Below are positions 12,201-23,416 of a DNA stretch of 64,000 bases, piece after piece. Position 1 is the first letter of the stretch; the number at the start of each line of letters is the position of its first letter. The notes beneath the pieces are model-generated. The model saw only the letters and a program-made list of their open reading frames with translations, had not been told where the DNA came from and ran no database searches. This DNA is from Sisyra terminalis (taxonomy: Eukaryota > Arthropoda > Insecta > Neuroptera > Sisyridae): assembly GCA_958496175.1 (NCBI GenBank), contig OY292278.1:31868001-31932000 (forward strand), given 5' to 3'. Position numbers and translations under genes: made by a program.

Positions 12201-15200
12201 TGGTTAATTTGAAATTTTAGTTTGAATCTCTCATTGAAACTTAATGAAATGTGGAATGCCAAGCGGATGGTAGCTACTCAAATGTGAGGATGTAACAAAT
12301 GGCAATGGATATTCTATGAATGTCGGTAACTCCTATATACAGATATATTAGATATGCACACTAACTATATACATATAATGAAAATTGTATTTCGAGAATG
12401 ATGGTTGAGAGGGTCGGGGGTGGTTTCAAAGGAATGAATAGGTTGCAGAGAATAACGAGTAGAATGAAGAGATGCGAACTTTAGAATTACAGCGTAATTT
12501 CATTGTCAATGCAAATGTAACTGGAAGTTAAGGTTCAGTTTCTTCTCTGTTTATCTCTCTTTCTAGTCTTTTTTCAGTGTAACAATATAAACTTTATACA
12601 AAGTTACAATTTTCATCTACATTCTACTTATTATCTCGTTGTTAACAATGAATGTTTCAATTGATATTTTCTGAGTTCATTTCCTTTCTTACATATAAAA
12701 GTAGATCGAAAAACTACAACAAAAATAAATGCTTTGAAAAAAAATGTTTTTTAAAGCTAATTGCTTTAGTTGGTATTTCGATTTGAATCAAATGAAAAAC
12801 GTTAGGAGGATAAAAGAATGAGAATAGAGAAATTTCTTTATTATTTTTTTAATGAACGTGCAAATTTTAGCAAGAATTTGGATAATAAATACTACTATTT
12901 TGTATTACAGAAAAGATTTTGTTGCATATGCCTGAAATTTGGGACTCAAAGACTCGATCATATTCCTCGTGAATATCCCGGTTAGGGTGTCCGTTATTTC
13001 CCAAATTGATTTTTTTACAGCCCCCTGAATTTTTAGTTTAAGATTAAAAAATTATTATCCAACACAATTAAGCTCTTAATTTCTTGATTAAACCGTGCCG
13101 GAATCATGTTACTTTTACCATTTAAATAACATGGGATTATTTGACTTTTTACTTTTAATTTTTTTCTCAGAAACAAATAGATGAAAAGATTTAAGATTAA
13201 ATTACTCTGACGTAAAATTTAACGCTCTACAAAAAAGGTCTCATGAATTTTCGATTAAATCACTCCATCTTTGAGTCCCAAATTTCCGGCATATGCAACA
13301 AAATCTTTTCTGTAATACAAAATAGTAGTATTTATTATACAAGTTCTTGCTAAAATTTGCAAGTTCATTAAAAAAATAATAAAGAAATTTCTCTATTCTC
13401 ATTCTTTTATGCATCATTTTCTCATTTTCTAGCATACCGGTATGCTAGGCGTTCTAGAAATTAAAAAAGTTTATTCTGGTAGAGGTGGAAGAAGAAAAAT
13501 GAAATTTATAAAAGCAAACTAATAAAACTGTTTACGTAATCAATAAAACATTTTTTCAGAATTCTCGGGTAAAAGCTCGAATTAAAGGAGTATTTTTATT
13601 TTTTTGGATAATTTAATATTTGAGTACCTATGGCTCAAATTAAGCTTTTGGTCTAAACAACGTTTTCTCGAAAAATATGCGTATAACTGTCATTTCTGTA
13701 AAACTCTTAAGCGACAGAAAAACTATTAAAAAACAATTTATGACATCAAAAAAGAATAAAATTTCAATATTTGGAAAATGAACAAACTTGAGCTTTACAT
13801 TTAAACAGCGTTTTCTCGGAAAATATGCAAGCTAAAGATTTTTTTTTCAAAGCTCTCAAGCGACATAAATAAGATGAATTTTACTGATTTATTATTAAAA
13901 GTGATTTATTCTCCTAATTTTAATATTTATTGGAAACCTCTAATACACCAAATGCACTTTAACTAACAATAATTTTTAATATTTTAAGAATGTTATAAAT
14001 CAAAATAAAACCATAATGAAATAGATGATTTTTAACTCATTTGATAAAATTAAAAAAAATCATTTAAAAATTCAAAACAAAAATCATTAAATTCAAAATA
14101 CATAAAACGAGCTTTATTGGTCCAGAGTAAAATGACGTCACAATTCAAACCTTTGAACTCCCATGAACGCTTTCCTATGACAATTCTAATTAAATATAAT
14201 GGGAAAGGTAATTTAAATCGTTTAAAAATTATGTTATTGATTTAAACCATGTATAATCTACTCAACCTCTACCTGTAAGGAAAAATTTGATAGTAATTTT
14301 TAGGGTATAAAAATATTTTTCAGGGAGAAAAATTGGGAAAAATGTAAAAAATTATGTAAATTATTACTGATTCTTTGGTAACAGAATCAATTATCCGTTC
14401 AATTATTTGTTTATATCTTGGTTTCAATACGCGTACTGATGCGGACTATGACGTCACAGAAAACCCATAAGCACACTTATCATTTGTGGACTCTGATTTG
14501 CTCATTAAAACTATTCTGATTAATACTAGTTTTTCGTAACTAAAAATTAGTTTTTGGTCATATTACTTACGTAAAAAATGTGCAAATGGTCTTTTGTTAA
14601 CGAAGCAATCTACATAGGGTTTTTCTTGAAAATATGCAAGCGACTCTATTATATTTCGTAGTAAGTTTTTACAAATTTTAGAATTTTAATGTTAAGTTTA
14701 TAGAGGTAGAATATGTTCTAATGTATCTCATACTATTTTCCAATAACTTTTTTTGTGAATTTATATTTCAATTATTTATCCAAAATACATTTTTCTCGAT
14801 CGACTTCCATAATATTAGTATGTGGAATATTATGCCTTTCAATTGAAAATTCGAAATCTTGCGGTATTCTGGATATTCAATTAAAATTAAATAAATAATT
14901 TTGTCAAAAATCCTGCGTGTTTTTGTTCTGTAGCATATATTGAAATGGCTTGGAAATATGACAATTCGGTAGAAATTAATAACATTCGGTAAATTCTTAA
15001 TTGAGGAAAAAAATCGGAAACGTATTATTTAAATAATAAGTAACAATTTTGCTACTTCTCACACCATTATTTCTATAAAATAAACGTTTTAAATATGTTA
15101 ATAGTTCAAAGCTCTGGTGTACTTAAAATGTACTGTACATGTGCTTCTTTGAATCTAATGATATCTATGCTATACTTTTCATATATAAAATAAAGAATTT

Positions 15201-17835
15201 TAAAAATCGCATTCTCTATAGTTATGTACGGTATGTAGATATGCTGCGCTAGTGGTTTTAAGCTGATGTTTATGATCAAAGAGGATAAGTTAAGAGGCAT
15301 AAAATTTCAGGATTAATGAAGGATGAAAATAAAATATGTATGATACATAGTATAGACTTCATCCTGTTTTCTAACTCATTCCCGTTGTGACCCGCTTTTA
15401 CATATTTAGATATTACGATATTCAAAGGTGCAGGTAGAGAGAACACATCGCATAACATACAAACTTTTTGTAACATTCTCTCTTCGAAGATGGACTCGAC
15501 AGAGGGAAAATTCGCTCGAAACTCGATTGTTATCTTTGTTTGAAAATCGATAATAAGTTAACTCATTGGCTCATCGTTAAATATTTTATATTTTCCATTT
15601 AAATATTTGATTAAATCGAACCGCAACATGCTTACTGTTTATTGTTGCAATTTCGAAATCGACGTTCGATGGAAACGATGTAATTTTTTCTCGTTAGTTC
15701 CAGCATGGGCGAATCAACCTAATGGGTGTATGCTGACGTCACTTCCTTCTCTGACGGTGCTCTATCTTCCGGAACAGGCTGCTGTTGAATTGACCTCTGA
15801 TTGCGGTTTGGAAGGTACCAAAAGCATCGTTTGTAAAGGACAAGCTGTAAGTGTTGAGATATAAATTTATGATTTCCGAATCTTGCAAACTACATGCGGC
15901 AACATTAAAGTTCTGAGTTCTTGTAAAGTAATAACAAAGTTTTCTTTGTTTTAGGATCGAGATGAAATGATTCGTCAACTTTCCTGTGGAATAACACCTG
16001 AAGATTTCGAGGAGCGTTCTGCGTCAAAATCACCTGCATTAAACTTTCAAACTTCAGACGTAGACGAAGCACCAGTTGTGGCGACAACATCTGGAGTTGT
16101 TACAAATGAAAATTCTCAAGTTTCTAATGAAATTGTTTCAAATCATGACGTAACTCGGGCTTGGCTTTGGAATTCCAATACAATTGATGTGGATGGTTAT
16201 GAAACTCCAACGCGACATCGACGGGAAACTCAAAATACTGATCTTCCAGCTACGTTGTCCACATTATATGCAAGTACTTTTCCAGCGCGGGATGATCGCA
16301 AGGAATTACCTTTATCGAAGATTATTGACCAAACGGAAGAATTATCTCAACTAAGAGATCAACATTTGGAAATTGTAGGAAATGATGAGGATGTCGTTGA
16401 TAACGTGGAAGTTTTGGAGAGAATTGATACCCCAAAAATGAAATTGATTCAAGCTAATAATCAAAATAATCGAGTTGGAAGTGATGGAAAAGAATCAGTT
16501 TATATTGAAACAATTCCGACATCGCAGCGTCCTGATTTTTCGATGGGAGAACATCATACAATTACTGGAAACGATAACTTTTTCGCTGATGTTATTGTAG
16601 GAGAGAGACATTCAGAGGAAATCCCGGAAGAGTCAACTAGTTCCGCAAATAGTTTGATAACGACAACAACTGTAATGGCTTCAACAACAGCATCTACCAT
16701 GGTGAACCACCCTGCTATGAGTGAGCAAAATAGCGACGACGTTAGCGCCATTAACAGTGCTACGGACAGTTCGACAAGCAGTGATTTACAGCAACACTAT
16801 GCAAACAGTGAGGCGGAATTCCCGAGTGCTATAAATCAAGGCCAATTGTTTGGTTCCGGTGGGGAGAATGCCACCCACTTCGATCTCGACGAGAACGAAA
16901 CGAGTTCAATGGAATTGGAAAAAATACCCCCAGCCACCACTGCTCAACGCGGACAAATTACCAACGAACAAGAACTCACGCCATCGGCCACCCCCGCGGT
17001 TGTGACCACCGAAAACCCTAACGTGACCGAAAACATCAAACTCCTCGAACTGGACACGGATTTTACAGCCAGCAAATCGTTCAATTCCAATCCGAATAAT
17101 TTGAACAAATTCGTGGAAATTGACGACTCGTTCACCATTGGAAATAGTCAACCACATGAACATAAAGTCATTGAAATCAATATTATCGACCGAAAAACCC
17201 AAAGCCAACTTCCATCCCGCTTGATTATAACCACTAAAATCAATAATGCAGGTCATCCCCGAGTTGACCAAACCTTTACGGGAAACGTAAAAAAGGATGG
17301 CAAAAACATTTTTGTTAAAAACGCAACCAGCACTGTTTTAATCGATCCAAAACTTGACGACTTAAACGGAATGCAATCGCCCAAAATTAATATCGAAAGT
17401 GAAATGATTAATCCAATCGATACCCAGAAGATTGAGAATGGGAAATTTTCTGCCATGGATGCGAGTACTGTTGAAATTGGACAAACGTCATCTACAATTC
17501 CCAGCACACCGAACAAGGAAATAACAGCAGCGCAACAAACGGAAGATATCCGTCGTCAATTTATTCCTATTCCATTACGTGACCGTAATCGATTCGACTC
17601 TGAATCCGATAAGAAGGAGTTAAAAAATCCCGGGGGAAACACTGACGACAGCAATGCAGACGAACCCGAAACAAAGAGCCAGGATGATTCCGAGTTTTAC
17701 AACAAGCCGCTCAACAACAATGACGAGGACGACCTCAACCAAGAAATACCACCGCGACCCAACCGTGGTCGTCTCCTAACACGTTCACCCCATCACTCCT
17801 ACTACCCGTACTTCTTCAGTCGCGTCTTAGGTTGA
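9141..17835 (+). CDS. C-type lectin domain protein with long mucin-like tail, 5'-partial
   Basis: Joined exons 9141-9255, 9752-9918, 15704-15846 and 15955-17835 stay in one frame (phases 2, 1, 0) and give 767 codons before the stop. Residues 1-93 are the C-terminal two thirds of a C-type lectin domain: the WIGL core, and the three last conserved cysteines in PLCAST, HHCGG and FICELP. The calcium-site motifs are not there: the usual EPN/QPD position reads differently, and the WND position reads RWHS. A module with cysteines in NGCML, SDCGL, IVCKG and QLSCG follows. The last exon is a Thr/Ser/Asn/Asp/Glu-rich region with many N-glycosylation sequons and RHRR at 16213-16224. The product is probably secreted or surface-bound, but the signal-peptide exon lies upstream of the window or was missed. 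No membrane segment is seen. Confidence 0.8.
9752..9918 (+). CDS. Lectin gene exon: end of C-type lectin domain
   Basis: Acceptor TTATAG, donor GTATTT. Encodes the long loop and last strands, ending with HHCGGPEVASFICELP, which closes the domain. If the donor were not used the frame would run ten more codons to a stop, giving a lectin domain without the tail; no AATAAA was seen close by to support that form. Confidence 0.85.
10483..10889. mobile_element. hAT-type MITE
   Basis: Ends are CAAGGCTTCTTAAACT at the left and the reverse complement of CAGACCTTATTAAACT at the right, with GGGGTCGCGAC and CGACCCC words just inside, a composition common in hAT-derived elements. Flanking octamers TTATAATC and CTATAAAC match at six of eight positions, fitting a decayed 8-bp target duplication. 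No intact ORF. Confidence 0.65.
11540..11712 (+). mobile_element. tRNA-derived SINE with 12-bp target duplication
   Basis: Perfect flanking repeats AAAAAGAGAACC at 11528-11539 and 11713-11724 bracket a 173-bp body. It starts with a tRNA Ser/Leu-like head (TGGCCCAGTGGTC as A box, a decayed B box near 11593) and continues into a non-tRNA body (TTTATTTACTCTAGAGTCGC, TATAAAGCGACGG) ending in TAAATAACAATTT and an A-run. This structure with an A-rich 3' end indicates LINE-driven retroposition. Confidence 0.85.
12802..13412. repeat. Large inverted repeat around a transposon arm
   Basis: About 140 nt at 12815-12955 is the near-perfect reverse complement of 13268-13412 (shared words AGAGAAATTTCTTTATTATT and ATTACAGAAAAGATTTTG). 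The spacer is almost exactly one arm of the hAT-type element seen whole at 21570-22614. Either that arm inserted into a palindrome, or the palindrome is part of a composite element. Confidence 0.7.
12983..13267 (+). mobile_element. Single arm of the long-TIR hAT-type element
   Basis: Starts TAGGGTGTCCGTTATTTCCC and matches the left arm of the 21570 element over about 285 bp with few changes, ending TCGATTAAATCACTC. Only one arm is present; the internal segment and opposite arm are missing. Confidence 0.75.
13560..14650. repeat. Dispersed repeat of unknown type, copy 1
   Basis: About 13950-14600 is collinear with 32730-33350. Shared landmarks in order are AAAACGAGCTT, AAAATGACGTCACAA, CCATGAACG, CTATGAC, AATCGTTTAAA, a TTTTTAGGGTATA-like block, CAATTATTTGTT, and a second TGACGTCACAGAA followed by ACCCATA. 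The upstream part (13620-13870) has two copies of an ACGTTTTCTCGAAAAATATG-like word. No ORF and no terminal repeats recognised. Confidence 0.6.
15704..15846 (+). CDS. Lectin gene exon: cysteine module
   Basis: Acceptor GTTCCAG, donor GTAAGT, phase 1 to 0. Encodes AWANQPNGCMLTSLPSLTVL through SIVCKGQA. Three cysteines here and one early in the next exon suggest a small disulfide-bonded module after the lectin domain. I do not recognise it as a named domain. Confidence 0.85.
15955..17835 (+). CDS. Lectin gene last exon: Ser/Thr/acidic tail
   Basis: Acceptor TGTTTTAG, stop TGA at 17833-17835. Encodes 626 residues with a single cysteine (QLSCGI) near the start. After that it is low-complexity and probably disordered: stretches such as TTTTVMASTTASTM and ENVTENIK-like acidic/Asn segments, sequons such as NATHF, NETSS and NATST, and a basic aromatic end (RGRLLTRSPHHSYYPYFFSR). 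RHRR followed by E lies at 16213-16224. The 16880-17060 part is noticeably more GC-rich than the rest. Confidence 0.85.
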   Translation, partial: DRDEMIRQLSCGITPEDFEERSASKSPALNFQTSDVDEAPVVATTSGVVTNENSQVSNEIVSNHDVTRAWLWNSNTIDVDGYETPTRHRRETQNTDLPATLSTLYASTFPARDDRKELPLSKIIDQTEELSQLRDQHLEIVGNDEDVVDNVEVLERIDTPKMKLIQANNQNNRVGSDGKESVYIETIPTSQRPDFSMGEHHTITGNDNFFADVIVGERHSEEIPEESTSSANSLITTTTVMASTTASTMVNHPAMSEQNSDDVSAINSATDSSTSSDLQQHYANSEAEFPSAINQGQLFGSGGENATHFDLDENETSSMELEKIPPATTAQRGQITNEQELTPSATPAVVTTENPNVTENIKLLELDTDFTASKSFNSNPNNLNKFVEIDDSFTIGNSQPHEHKVIEINIIDRKTQSQLPSRLIITTKINNAGHPRVDQTFTGNVKKDGKNIFVKNATSTVLIDPKLDDLNGMQSPKINIESEMINPIDTQKIENGKFSAMDASTVEIGQTSSTIPSTPNKEITAAQQTEDIRRQFIPIPLRDRNRFDSESDKKELKNPGGNTDDSNADEPETKSQDDSEFYNKPLNNNDEDDLNQEIPPRPNRGRLLTRSPHHSYYPYFFSRVLG

Positions 17836-18300
17836 ACCCACAACCGGCTAAATCAGAGGCGATTGTTATACAACTTTTCTCAATAGGTGCAACTTTCGGA
17901 AAACTTGCAAAATTTCCATTTTTTACATTTTCCGTTCATTTATTTCCAACGAAAAAAATATCTATGTAGGTAAATTGCAAATTGAACCGAGTTTTAAGCG
18001 CTTAATCATTATAAGTACATAATGGGTCAATATTAACGTAATATAGTTCGGAACGTTTTGATAAATATTTTTTGATAATTTTTCAAATTTGTATGAAACG
18101 AGAACAGTGAATGCGAATACAGTTGTGTTTGATAAGTTCTGGAAAATTTTTGCAACAATTTTTTCTTCATTTTCCTAATCCCTCTTAATAAAATAGAATC
18201 ATTAATGTTCAGTCGATAAAAGTTGAGGTTGCACCGAGTAGATGGAAAATATTTGTTAATTGTTCTTAACGTTCAATAAAGCAATTAATCAATATTATAA
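17836..18300 (+). terminator. Lectin gene 3' UTR with polyadenylation signals
   Basis: Two AATAAA hexamers follow the stop codon, at 18187-18192 and 18275-18280. Either could define the 3' end. Confidence 0.55.
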
Positions 18301-19214
18301 TAATTAATCATAACCACATTAATAATCATAGATCTATATTATACATTTTTATATTTTACTTGTTTAAATTTCTGATTCTAAACATAAAGCCAAAATTTTT
18401 AAATTAATCTTTGTAATCGGCATCAGGTAATGCTGACTCACCGATTAATCAATAATCGGTTGGCAAACGGTTAATTTATTTATCGGTGCAACCTTTTTAA
18501 AAGCTATTACTCAGTGATAACATGCATGCATTATGTACTACAATCTAATAAACATTTTTCCATCAATATATCAATAAATAATCATAGTTTAGTATTTCAA
18601 GAAAAAAAGAACTAAGTTAAGTGCGGTTCCTGAATTTTGTTGAATATTGTGCGTTTTCCATTAAAAAATAAAAATATGATTAACAAGTTATTTTAAATAA
18701 GAATACTAGATTGTTGATTAAACAATATTAGCTTAAGCAGGGGCAGTTAATCAGGCGGCAGTAATTCACTAATTGTAAGCGTTTTAAAGTTCCGGAGAAT
18801 ACATTCTTAATTCGCCGGGTATGAAAGATACGAATAAGTGTAATTCGAATATGTAACGCAGTGTTTAAGTACAAGGCTTAGTGTTTAAGAGTCACGTGAT
18901 TAAATGGTGTGCATAATTGTCGCATATTTAACTTTCCCGCAAATGGCTACAATATTTATGATTCTGTAATTTTTTATATTGACAATATATTACTTTTTTT
19001 CTTTTAAATATTCGTTAAATGTAATATGCAACACTACAATTGAGATTAAGGCATACTTAAAGGTTTGCCGACCTTTAAAACTGGAGCGTTTTTCTGTGTA
19101 TGTCTTATTTATAAGTCTATACTTTAGAAGTGAAGTTAGATTTTTTTGCTGATTTTCAACAGTTTATACTGTTTAAACTACATTCAAAACACTTATATTG
19201 TAATTTAATTTAAA
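18301..19214. other. Intergenic, no supported feature
   Basis: AT-rich with no convincing ORF or repeat. Confidence 0.4.
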
Positions 19215-19505
19215 TAACATAATTTACAAAAGTAAACTATAATTATTTTGAATAAAAGTTCAAACAAAATGTATTTAAGACGCACTACTCCGGATATGTT
19301 TTTCGATTGGCAAGCAATTTTCAGCAGTGGTCATCAAAAGGTATTGAATCTCTTCGTACCTTATATGTGACTCATTATATCACTTGATAACTTGATAACC
19401 ACTGATAAATATTGCTTGGCAATCGAAATACGTGTCTGTAGGAATATATCATACATACATGTTGTTCAATTTTACGTTTATAGTTTACTTTTGTAAATTA
19501 TGTTA
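19215..19505. mobile_element. Foldback MITE, about 290 bp
   Basis: Arms of about 110 nt are inverted copies: the left end TAACATAATTTACAAAAGTA is matched by the reverse complement of the right end, and the inner words TTTCGATTGGCAAGCAAT and ATTGCTTGGCAATCGAAA also pair. No ORF. The target duplication is not resolved. Confidence 0.65.
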
Positions 19506-21561
19506 CGTCAATTAGATTATAAATTTTTTTTGTCGAGCTTTACATTTTTATTTCTTTAATAGTTTTTGCAGAAAATAAAATCATAACTTTTAACAAAGAA
19601 AATTAAATCAATTTTCTAGGCAGATATCAAAACAGTTATTTTTATTTAAGATTGATATTTTTACGTCTAGGTAGGGATATTTATCTTCCAGATAAAATTT
19701 TATTCGGAGGATAAAGAAAGCTTTAGTATTTTCAACTTACAATAATGATAAGTGTAGAATAAATTTTTTGAATTTATCTAATAGATCAATTTGTGTCTAT
19801 GAAATAAGAAATCTTAAGTATATAGTCTATTTTGCTTTATCTATGGTCTATTTTTTGATTAATCATTAAATCTTGGTTATACTTTAAGGACCGATATTTT
19901 CATTATAGACAGATGGGCCATATTCTTATGATATGTATTTAAAAGATGAAAAATTTTCTGTTAGATATACATACACCTTTATCCAAAACATGTCACCATT
20001 GTAAGGTGGAAAAATGTAATCTGGCAGATAAATTCTGCTGTCTAGGTGTTGAAAAACTAAATACAACCCGCAGATATTGATATTTCATACAATGTCTCTT
20101 ATTGTCTACTTATTGTTTATATTTTTATTTCTAATTTTTACTTTGAATTTCATAGAACCTAAAAAAAAAATTTTTTTTTTTAAATAGATAACTTACTAAT
20201 TGAATTCGGATCATTAAGTTGCGTGTTAAAATTTCATCGAACTAATTACTATGAATGTTATATCGTTGAGCCTTGTAACTTTTTATTTATAAAATTATTT
20301 TTATTTACTTATAATTTAAAGTATAAGATTATTGATGATCTCTATGATTTTCATAGATGTTTTCGTAAAAATGTTTATTAGATGTAAAGTACATACTAAA
20401 CTCCATAAGAAGTTGCATAAATTATATCGAATATTTGTCAAATTGTTTAAAAAATTATTATAACATATAGAAAAATACAATTACTCTAGAAAATGGTTAA
20501 ATGTAAATGTAGAAAATTATAAATTTTAATAGTAAATTTTTAGAAGTATGAAAATACCCTAGTGTCTCGCATATGATGCGATTGTTTTTAGTTGGTATTT
20601 TTTTTATAATATGTAAACTTATAGACAAAGAAACTCAAATTGCCAAATTAAAATACTTTATTTGTTATGACATGATCGTTAATTTAAAACAATTTATCTA
20701 ATAAAATAGGTAATATCAGAGTTTTAGCTTTAAGATTGGATAAGATAATGGAAAAATATATCTATTTATAAAATTAGAAGAAAAAAAAAACACTGCAATA
20801 TTTGCATTTTATGCACCAATTAAATGTCCCAAATTTTGCACAATAAAAGCGCTTCACAGTCGAAAAATCATAAAAAAATGTTATGCAATTTTTTGATGTG
20901 GTACATATTGTAAAACAATCATTTTCTCTCAATTATTATATGTCATAAATGCACATTTTCACAAATCACAATTTAATGCATTATTTAAATGAATTATTTG
21001 TGAATGAAACAATTTTTACACATACACCGTCCTTAGCTTCAAATCCCGTCCTTTGAAAATGCACGCCTTTGCTATATTTATGTAATAACAAAAATAATAA
21101 GTATATAAATATTAAAATATTGTAAAACTTTCACTCACTTGCACTAAATAATATAACAATAAAGAAATGGAATAAAATAACCACCAATTTATAAAATGTA
21201 TATACAAACATCTTAAAAATTAATAAATTAATACATACATAAGTGATTGTTGTTTTATTTCCAAGCAAATTTGGATTCTTAAATTCTTAAAATGTTGATT
21301 TTTAGAGGACCCGGTGAACTTCGTACCATCTATATTTGAATCATCGAAAATATCAATTAGAAAGCCTGATTTCCTATTTGCCTTTGGTTTCATCACGTTA
21401 TCGTATCCTAGTTGCATCTCTTATACTACTCTTTACTTCACGGGGCTCTTCGTAGTATAATTTAATAGTAAAATAAGATTAGCCCCTACAGAAAAACAAT
21501 TAAAAATAAAAAAACTAATCAATATAATGAAAGAGTCTAGTCAATACCTTTAGCTTTTATA
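19506..21561. other. Intergenic, no supported feature
   Basis: Very AT-rich. A minus ORF at 21220-21417 (65 codons) matches no family I recognise, although its start shares 'ATGCAACT(A/G)GGAT' with the remnant at 23417, so it may be decayed transposon sequence. Confidence 0.4.
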
Positions 21562-21569
21562 ATAGGTGG

Positions 21570-22614
21570 CAGGGTGTCCGTTATTTCCCAAATTGATTTA
21601 TTTACAGCCCCCTGAATTTTTAATTTCAGATAAAAAAATAATTATCCAACACAATTAAGCTCTTAATTTCTTGATTAAACCGTGCCGGAATCATGTTACT
21701 TTTACCATTTAAATAACATGGGATTATTTGACTTTTTACTTTTAATTTTTTTCTCAGAAACAAATGTATGAAAAGATTTAAGGTTAAATTATTCTGACGT
21801 AAAATTTAACGCTCTACAAAAAATGTCTCTTATAAATTTTCGATTAAATCACTCTATTTAAAGTTATTCAACATTTAACTTTTTAACGACAAATCAATCG
21901 ACTATAGGCTCAATAAAAATGATGTTGACTACAAGTTCTAAGAAATTTCTTATAGATGGCTCAGGTGAAATGGAAAAAATTTGAATTTTAATGGAATTTT
22001 TTTCGATAATCTCATTAATTAGTATGAAATTCACTTCTTAGGTACAAAATATTGATTAAAGTTCGAAAATTTATCCTGGATAAATTGAATTTCACGACTA
22101 TAGTGAATTCGGATCTTATGTCACCGGTTTTATTTGTCAAAAATGATTTTTTTTTTGTTTAATTTTCACTTCAAGCCATAAAATTAACACAATCACTTGC
22201 ACTCTAATGATAATAATTTTTATCTTCTCTTCCAATGATTTTATAGTTAAAAAAATAAAAATGAGCAAAAAGTTGAAAATATTGAAAGATTTATATTAGG
22301 CAGAAGTGAAATGTTGAATCCTTTTAATGGAGTGATTTAATCGAAAATTTATAAGAGACATTTTTTGTAGAGCGTTAAATTTTACTTCAGAATAATTTAA
22401 TCTTAAATCTTTTCATACATTTGTTTCTGAGAAAAAAATTAAAAGTAAAAAGTCAAATAATCCCATGTTATTTAAATGGTAAAAATAACATGATTCCGGC
22501 ACGGTTTAATCAAGAAATTAAGAGCTTAATTGTGTTGGATAATTATTTTTGTATCTTAAACTAAAAATTCAAGGGGCTGTAAAAAAATCAATTTGGGAAA
22601 TAACGGACACTCTA
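21570..22614. mobile_element. Non-autonomous hAT-type element with long terminal inverted repeats
   Basis: The left arm (21570-21857) and right arm (22325-22614) are inverted copies of about 288 bp with few differences, around a roughly 470-bp AT-rich centre without an ORF. The ends CAGGG and, in reverse complement, TAGAG fit the short hAT end consensus. The flanking octamers ATAGGTGG (21562-21569) and ATAGGTAG (22615-22622) match at seven of eight positions, as expected for an 8-bp target duplication. Lacking a transposase, it would depend on one in trans. Confidence 0.8.
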
Positions 22615-23021
22615 ATAGGTAGGTACTATTAAAAAATGAAATGAATAGCAATATTTACTTCTTCAAAACTATAATAAAGACGATAAATTAACAGAAAAAG
22701 TTTAATTAGCTTTTACTATACATTCATATGTAAACATTCCGTGAAAAATCATTTTACTGATTAGGAAAGTCGCATCAAAATCCATCGCATGGCTTAGGAG
22801 AAGTTAGCGAATATGTTAACAGAAATGGAATGAGACATAGATTTATACTATGTATTTTATATGTGTTATATTATGAGGGTAATTATAAGAATAAAAAATT
22901 AATTTAAAATAACTATGTTTCAATTGACTTTTAAAAGTTTTAATTCCCTCTACGTTATGGTACAGGTGAGAGTATTAAGAGTTCAACTGTACATAGTAGT
23001 ATTTACCAAAGTACTTCACGG

Positions 23022-23200
23022 GAACTATCGATTAGGGATTGCAATCCAGCAAAGTGGGATCCCGCGATCCAGCACAATTTTAGACTCTGTGGGATCCCGC
23101 AGGATCCCGCTGTTACGAAGTCAGTCCAGCAAAAATTCCGCGGGATTAAAAACAGTGCGAGATTGCAATCGCTACTATCGATCATTAAATGTGAAATCAT
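23022..23200. mobile_element. Possible short TIR element, GC-rich core
   Basis: Ends resemble each other in inverted orientation: ATCGATTAGGGATTGCAATC at the left, and GATTGCAATCGCTACTATCG at the right. Between them lie four GGGATCCCG-type palindromes, including TGGGATCCCGCAGGATCCCG. The composition contrasts sharply with the surroundings. No target duplication resolved. Confidence 0.45.
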
Positions 23201-23416
23201 ATAGAAACCGATTGATAGCCTTGAGAACAGGCTTGTTCTATTAAAGCTGATTCTTGATCATTTTGCCTCACTTATAAATATAGACTCCGTTTTTCAATAG
23301 CACCTTCTTTTGCTGAGATATTGATAGTTGAACATCCTAAACCGTATACATAAATTTTGTAACTAAAATGTTTTATTCAACAAAACTAAAATAAAAAAAC
23401 TATCTTTTATAAGATT

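Larger units (their letters stand above)
9919..15703. other. Lectin gene intron, 5.8 kb
   Basis: Contains an hAT-type MITE, a SINE with target duplication, a nested inverted repeat and a dispersed repeat of unknown type, listed separately. The remaining stretches (9919-10482, 10898-11527, 11725-12801, 14651-15703) are AT-rich and show nothing recognisable. Confidence 0.7.

Noticed and set aside
16906..17271. 121-codon minus-strand ORF
   Set aside because: Lies opposite the last exon of the lectin gene. The + frame is far longer and continues correctly across splice sites; the minus ORF is a by-product of composition.
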